Source: Bacteroidota bacterium
GTDB taxonomy: Bacteria; Bacteroidota; Kryptoniia; Kryptoniales; JAKASW01
NCBI GenBank assembly: GCA_021785235.1
Contig: JAJYGB010000260.1
Span: 1 to 10,896 of the forward strand
Direction: 5' to 3'
Length of the DNA stretch: 10,896 bases
Part shown: positions 7,901 through 10,896 of the stretch, in pieces
How positions within the stretch are numbered: the first letter of the stretch is position 1
Layout: every line of letters starts with the position of its first letter
The notes under the pieces: model-generated
The model's database searches: none
Told to the model about the DNA's origin: nothing
What the model saw: the letters and a program-made list of their open reading frames with translations, nothing else
Program-made: the position numbers and the translations under genes

Positions 7901-8596
7901 ATAGGAGAGGGCGTCGTCGGCCTGGAAAACGATTATCCAGGTGTTCTGACTTTCAGCGCGGCCGGTAATGCTTATGATCTGGCCTGTTCCTTTGTGCAGC
8001 CACGCCGTCGACGCCAGCAGAGTCATATAGCCATGAGCATCGCCATACTGGTCGGTCTGGACCATGGTGAACGCGAGCTTGCCGCCGTCACCGGTTGTCA
8101 ATTCCCAATTCTTCTGCTGCGATGCCGTTATCTCAAACCGCTTCACTCCATTTACGGAGAGATCAAACACTCCCGGCTGCGTGGTCAGGTTGACCGCAGC
8201 AATCCATACAAAACCCGCTTCCTTCTGTTTCCAATCGGCTGGGAGCGGTGCCGTTTCCCACTCGATCGTCATCTTTCCGTCGGTGCAGCGGGTAAGCAAT
8301 CCATTCGTAACATCGCTTCGGAAAGTCGAATACGGGAACTGATTTCCTCCGAGATTTTTTTGGAAGCCTTCGAACCACCCGCTCGTGTTTCCTGAAAGCT
8401 CCAACACTTCTTTCATCTGTCCGAACGCGGCGGGCTGAAACCCGAGGCTAAAAAGTAATATTGTCAGGAGCAGAGCGCTCACGATCGCGCGGGGGAATCG
8501 CGGCCTGTTCACCGGCGCCTTGCGCATGGTCCGTCCGCCGACGGCTCTCAATATGAAACGAACGACTTCGCGCATGAACATTTCCGCATCGCTCAT
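4946..8596 (-). CDS. Large exported glycoside hydrolase family 38 alpha-mannosidase-like protein, 1216 aa
   Basis: GH38 enzymes are zinc-dependent retaining alpha-mannosidases. The catalytic core begins at about 373 with IYLMNSSHQDIAWMDSP, equivalent to the family HxDxxW zinc motif (H381, D383). The likely nucleophile and zinc ligand is D493 in VYWSEDVPGRTPQM, which takes the place of the usual DPFGHS. The fourth ligand is probably H655 in VYIHGPSHEKAL. A beta-rich C-terminal region (about 755-1216) fits the GH38 post-catalytic domains; VVFNSMNIERTDPVSV at about 761-776 marks its start. Residues about 61-365 form an extra N-terminal region that I cannot assign, perhaps a carbohydrate-binding or sandwich domain. 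A hydrophobic segment at 37-52 followed by QPAAFGQ is a signal peptide. The start at 8596 has an AAAGG site 8 nt upstream, but it gives a long basic n-region. M24 (ATG at 8527) would give a more usual signal peptide. Substrate linkage cannot be read from sequence. GH92 lies upstream on the same strand. Confidence 0.88.
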   Translation of the reverse strand: MSDAEMFMREVVRFILRAVGGRTMRKAPVNRPRFPRAIVSALLLTILLFSLGFQPAAFGQMKEVLELSGNTSGWFEGFQKNLGGNQFPYSTFRSDVTNGLLTRCTDGKMTIEWETAPLPADWKQKEAGFVWIAAVNLTTQPGVFDLSVNGVKRFEITASQQKNWELTTGDGGKLAFTMVQTDQYGDAHGYMTLLASTAWLHKGTGQIISITGRAESQNTWIIVFQADDALSYLHNSVANDAWMEIDFEKVGDMMSAAIKAPATLAGETVQYATGSESKKVLLMERNHQAVGEFTLPLKALNEPFNLKDSHGEVFVIKSLGEEGRSTCLLQNAILVNDCKHDGSRTTITAQRSYIPKLVSDLVQLSGSNLGHGKIYLMNSSHQDIAWMDSPQKCVIDRDTMLITPLVEKAQKDASYRFDLEESLMLHEYIARHPDKKGIIKELLSDGRISCGANFNQPYEEMYSGEALAREMYFGAKWLKDEFGYDANVYWSEDVPGRTPQMMQILSRAGVKYMMISRMEKGLYRWYSPDGSYVTMFSPGHYADAFTPLQKGFYDASGYLADNSLYFRKFYPSNSDSPALPVLSDWDMSPAKDYSRLISEWDNIGERQLANGNLVQVNLPKIRIATAQEFFHAMLAEKPELKIISGERPDVWVYIHGPSHEKALKASREGDILLTQAEKFATANALVDGSFRNYPEARLRKAWEAKIYPDHGWGGKHGDITDLTFRRKFDFARAEGKKILDENLDELASKVRTDPKEGRPLVVFNSMNIERTDPVSVDVRFDKTQAADVRVFDAKGTEVETQLSDRVNYPDGSIMTAKIHFIAPNVPPIGYKTFYLQSSKTSTPDKTVPFTGEAENKFYRLEFTNGGLASIYDKELHAELIDPRKFAAGEVFTMRSIGNGAGEFADIQQPDTTGFDRTGNYKTHWEIVESGPVYTTYEYRQPIRYAVVQERIRVYNQIKRIDFDTDLLNWQGVLYREFRMALPLAMTHAQVAYEVPFGAVEVGKGELNGAAGERYITPCKDVHPRGIQNWISSSDSSVGVTMSSSVAAADWIDPTDSSIRYPILQPILLASRKSCHPLGNDYLQTGNHSYRFSVTSYKPGWLNGASFGRGANEPLIGVWADQRYADASLPESMSFFHTDSPYVMVSTVKKAEDRNAVVVRLVDLEGKDRVVNFKSFKPIHEARQTNLIETEEGPLPVTSRSVEVKLGHNEIDTFEFK

Positions 8597-8672
8597 TGCT
8601 CATCCCTTTCTTTGGCGATCTCATAAATGAATTGACAAACCCGATTTTCAAAACACCTTTGAACACTAACCT

Positions 8673-8712
8673 CACGAATAACTTCCTATTCCCTATCACG
8701 AATGACACGAAT
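8673..8712. repeat. Three copies of CACGAAT (ATTCGTG on the minus strand)
   Basis: The heptamer occurs at 8673-8679, 8697-8703 and 8706-8712, the last two only 9 bp apart start to start. Read on the minus strand this gives ATTCGTGTCATTCGTG. It resembles degenerate intergenic phrases I recall from many genomes, and a single related copy is at 3214-3220. It lies about 75-125 bp before the GH38 start, so direct repeats recognised by a regulator are an alternative reading. Confidence 0.45.
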
Positions 8713-8934
8713 ATGATGTATAGGTGATATAGGACATTTTGACTTGACTTCTCATGTTATCTTCCGATCATCTACTGCGCTAAAATATAATGGATTGCGC
8801 GGTAACTGCTACACGGCGCTCACGTGGTTCAGTCCGGTATGTGAGCAGCGGAATCCCGCTCTCTTCGGATTGACACCGCAATATATTGGCTTCGCTCGTC
8901 AACATCAGCACTTCAGGAGTTCCGTGGCCAGGCT

Positions 8935-9011
8935 ATTTCTCGCAATGCGCATATGGGACTCGAAGACGGGATCTTTCTTCTTCGCGGGCTCTGCGCCTCT
9001 GCGCGAGAAAT
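8935..9011. repeat. Imperfect 77-bp inverted repeat, dispersed-repeat-like
   Basis: The ends ATTTCTCGC (8935-8943) and GCGAGAAAT (9003-9011) are perfect 9-bp inverted repeats. The inner parts continue to pair imperfectly: one arm holds AATGCGCATATGGG and the other, reverse-complemented, GCAGAGGCGCAGAGCCC. The right arm contains GCGCAGAGGCGCAGAG on the minus strand, a pattern I recall from widespread degenerate intergenic repeats. It carries no gene and has no transposase nearby. Confidence 0.5.
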
Positions 9012-9081
9012 AATCTCTCCTGAATGGACTAATAAGTAAATCTCCGCATTGAAATCTGACGCGTGATATCGGGAGCTCTTT

Positions 9082-10896
9082 TCACTTGCCACCGGGGGGC
9101 GAGATGGATGGCGGGGCGTCGGCGACAGCACTTCCCCACGATTTGTTGGGCATTGGCCCCATCACAAATACAAGCTTTCCGCCTTTTATAATGTCCTCGT
9201 GCCGCAACCACGGTTTCGTCAGCGGCTTGCCGTCGAGCTCCGCCGACTGGATGAACTTGTTCCGCCATGATACATTCTTCGCTTCAATTGTGAATGCCTT
9301 CCCTCTCCCCACGTTTATCGTCACCTTCCCAAATAGCGGGCTCCCGATTTCATAGTCGGGGCGACCTGGGGTTACTGGGTAAAACCCCATCGCGCTGAAC
9401 ACATACCACGAGGACATGGCTCCACCATCATCGTCGCCGGGCAGTCCGAAGGGGCCGGAGTTGTACCACAGCTGCATGATCTCGCGAACCCGCGCCTGAG
9501 TCTTCCACGGCTCACCGGAGTAATCGTAAAGATAAGGTATGTGAAACGCCGGCTCATTGCCCTGACAATACATACCGATAAGGCCAGACATATCTGGGAA
9601 TTCTCCGAGGAACGCCGGTTTATCCATCGGGCTGGTCTGCTCAACGAACAGCCGATTGAGCTTCCTGTTGAATTTCTCCCTTCCACCCATGAGGTTAATC
9701 AAACCCTGCACATCCTGTTGCACGGAGAAAGTGTATATCCAGGAATTACATTCGGCGAAATATTCCTCGCCCGCGAATCCGCCCGACAGTTTCGGGTCGA
9801 ACGGCCGGATCCACTCCCCGTCGGCCGTCTTAGGCGCCATGAATCCGATCGATGGATCGAAAAGGTTCCGGTAATTGTGAGCGCGTTTCAGGAACACATC
9901 GTAATCGTCGGTCTTGCCCAACGCCTTTGCCATCTGAGCCAGGCACCAATCGTCGTAGGCCGATTCCAGCGTCACCGACACAGATTGCCTCCTGTGCCAT
10001 GAGCTCACTCCCTTCACCCATTCCTTCACTCCGACTTCGGGGAGCCATGTAATCTGGTACGGCATCTTCGAGTAGATTATTCTCCCGACATCGGCGAGCC
10101 ACTTAGACTCATCGTCCACTTTCATATCCGACCGTACCGGCAACGCCGGGTAGTATCCCTTTTCGAAGTAGCACTTCTCCAACTCGGTTATCTGCCCTTC
10201 GTCGCTCCACGGAATCATCGTCGCCTCCGTGGCATTCTTCTTCATGCCGGCGTACGCTTCCGCGACATTGAAGTCTCTCAATCCTTTCATGTACGCATCG
10301 GTTATGACGGCGGTCGAATGGTTGCCGATCATGGCCCCCGAGCTCGGAAGCCAGCCCGTCTTCTCGTAGTCTTTCACAAATTTTCGTACCGCTTCTTCCG
10401 TTCTTGCGGGCTCGATTATCGTCTGAAGTGGATAAGCGCACCGGTAGGTATCCCATACGTTCCCCTTTCTCCCCATCGTACGGTATAATGCCGTATAGAA
10501 TGTCGTGAGTTGGTCCTGAGTTCCTCCCTCGACTTTGATTAGGCCCAGTGCCTTGTTCCACAAGTCTCTGGCTTCACCCTTCACCCTCTCGAAATTCCAA
10601 TCCGGAATTTCCTTCGTGACCATTGCGCGCGCGTCCTCCGTGCTCATCTCAGAAAGGCCGACTCTCAGTTCAACTTGTTCGCCCCCGGTAGTCGAATAAC
10701 TTACGAAGGCGCCTGAGCGATCGCCCGAAATCTCCGTCGTCCCGTTCGTGGCCGTATCGTTGCGCCAAGTTCCGGCCGATTTGAACGGCCTGTTGAACTC
10801 CGCGAAGAAGTAGAACGTCTTTCCTCCCCAGAGCCCTATGGAGTTCCCGTAATCGGAAAGATACGCGCGTCCCTCAATCGAGCTCTTCCCGATAAT
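9082..10896 (-). CDS. Glycoside hydrolase family 92 exo-alpha-mannosidase, N-terminus cut by window edge
   Basis: GH92 enzymes are calcium-dependent inverting exo-alpha-mannosidases that trim mannose from N-glycans and mannans. The frame is open from the right edge to the TGA at 9082-9084, giving 604 visible residues. An internal ATG at 10647 is not the start, because the frame continues upstream with GH92-like sequence (LSDYGNSIGLWGGKTFYFFA). Family members are near 750 residues, so about 150 plus any signal peptide are missing. Counting from the first visible residue, GNVWDTYRCAYPL is at 145-157. The general-acid glutamate is E382 in FAECNSWIYTF, followed by the typical VQGLINLMGG. QGNEPAFHIPYLY is at 445-457. 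The acidic catalytic-base cluster is GDDDGGAMSSWY at 487-498, with D488 and D490 as the D-x-D pair. GFYPVTPG follows. All expected catalytic residues in the visible part are present. GH38 follows on the same strand after 485 bp, suggesting joint breakdown of mannose-rich glycans. Confidence 0.95.
   Translation of the reverse strand: MIGKSSIEGRAYLSDYGNSIGLWGGKTFYFFAEFNRPFKSAGTWRNDTATNGTTEISGDRSGAFVSYSTTGGEQVELRVGLSEMSTEDARAMVTKEIPDWNFERVKGEARDLWNKALGLIKVEGGTQDQLTTFYTALYRTMGRKGNVWDTYRCAYPLQTIIEPARTEEAVRKFVKDYEKTGWLPSSGAMIGNHSTAVITDAYMKGLRDFNVAEAYAGMKKNATEATMIPWSDEGQITELEKCYFEKGYYPALPVRSDMKVDDESKWLADVGRIIYSKMPYQITWLPEVGVKEWVKGVSSWHRRQSVSVTLESAYDDWCLAQMAKALGKTDDYDVFLKRAHNYRNLFDPSIGFMAPKTADGEWIRPFDPKLSGGFAGEEYFAECNSWIYTFSVQQDVQGLINLMGGREKFNRKLNRLFVEQTSPMDKPAFLGEFPDMSGLIGMYCQGNEPAFHIPYLYDYSGEPWKTQARVREIMQLWYNSGPFGLPGDDDGGAMSSWYVFSAMGFYPVTPGRPDYEIGSPLFGKVTINVGRGKAFTIEAKNVSWRNKFIQSAELDGKPLTKPWLRHEDIIKGGKLVFVMGPMPNKSWGSAVADAPPSISPPGGK

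Larger units (their letters stand above)
8597..9081. other. Intergenic region between GH92 and GH38, repeat-like and without genes
   Basis: These 485 bp contain no supported gene. Short open frames here are low-complexity readings of repeat-like DNA. Two repeat-like blocks are listed separately (8673-8712 and 8935-9011). There is no clear T-tailed terminator after the GH92 stop and no strong promoter before GH38. The AT-rich stretch at 8705-8800 (ATATGATGTATAGGTGATATAGG and TAAAATATAATGG occur within it) is the likeliest place for a GH38 promoter, but I cannot place the boxes. Confidence 0.55.

Noticed and set aside
8739..8749. Tandem TTGACT on the plus strand, resembling -35 boxes
   Set aside because: No -10 box lies at 16-18 nt from either copy and there is no plus-strand gene downstream.
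8744..9131. Open frames of 89 (plus) and 72 (minus) residues in the GH92-GH38 gap
   Set aside because: Their sequence, such as SRAEAQSPRRRK on the minus strand, is a translation of the repeat-like DNA and looks like a spurious ORF.
10645..10647. ATG at 10647 as the GH92 start
   Set aside because: The frame continues upstream to the window edge for 83 codons with GH92-like sequence, so this ATG is internal.
1..10896. CRISPR array, tRNA or rRNA genes, insertion sequence, defence or phage genes
   Set aside because: No regularly spaced direct repeats, tRNA-like cloverleaf sequence, transposase or integrase motif was seen in any gap or frame.

Overview
This is an ordinary-looking chromosomal stretch with six protein genes, all on the minus strand. 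Two of them are cut by the window edges. Base composition is near 50% GC. Several genes have good Shine-Dalgarno sites and there are two sigma-70-like promoters (TTGACA-17-TAGATT and TTGATT-17-TATATT). Exported proteins suggest a Gram-negative bacterium. A GH38 plus GH92 mannosidase pair is common in the Bacteroidota/Chlorobi/Ignavibacteria group and in some Acidobacteriota-like lineages, but the promoter style is not that of classical Bacteroidetes. Nothing here fixes the taxon, so this is a weak guess.

Layout, in the order the minus strand is transcribed (right to left). (1) 10896-9082: a glycoside hydrolase family 92 exo-alpha-mannosidase, with its N-terminus off the right edge. (2) 9081-8597: a 485 bp gap holding degenerate dispersed-repeat-like sequence, including an imperfect inverted repeat and three CACGAAT copies. 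(3) 8596-4946: a large exported protein with a GH38 alpha-mannosidase catalytic core behind about 300 residues of unassigned N-terminal sequence. (4) 4945-4478: a gap with two compact hairpins just after GH38, then a promoter and a roughly 110-nt leader for the next unit. (5) 4477-4031 and 3941-3315: a two-gene unit encoding a four-helix DUF2231 membrane protein and a rubrerythrin with a signal peptide, closed by a clear intrinsic terminator at 3288-3256. (6) 2959-2720: a 79-residue two-helix membrane protein with its own promoter. (7) 2364-1: a UPF0182 (COG1615) membrane protein, with its C-terminus off the left edge.

The genes fall into three themes. The two mannosidases probably act one after another on mannose-rich glycans outside the cytoplasm. 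DUF2231 plus exported rubrerythrin looks like an envelope oxidative-stress unit, in which the membrane protein might pass electrons to the rubrerythrin (inference). The small membrane protein and UPF0182 have no known biochemical function. I found no mobile element, CRISPR array, tRNA or rRNA, and no clear undescribed multi-gene system. The most interesting points are the exported-rubrerythrin/DUF2231 pair, the divergent GH38 active-site motifs, and the repeat-like intergenic DNA.
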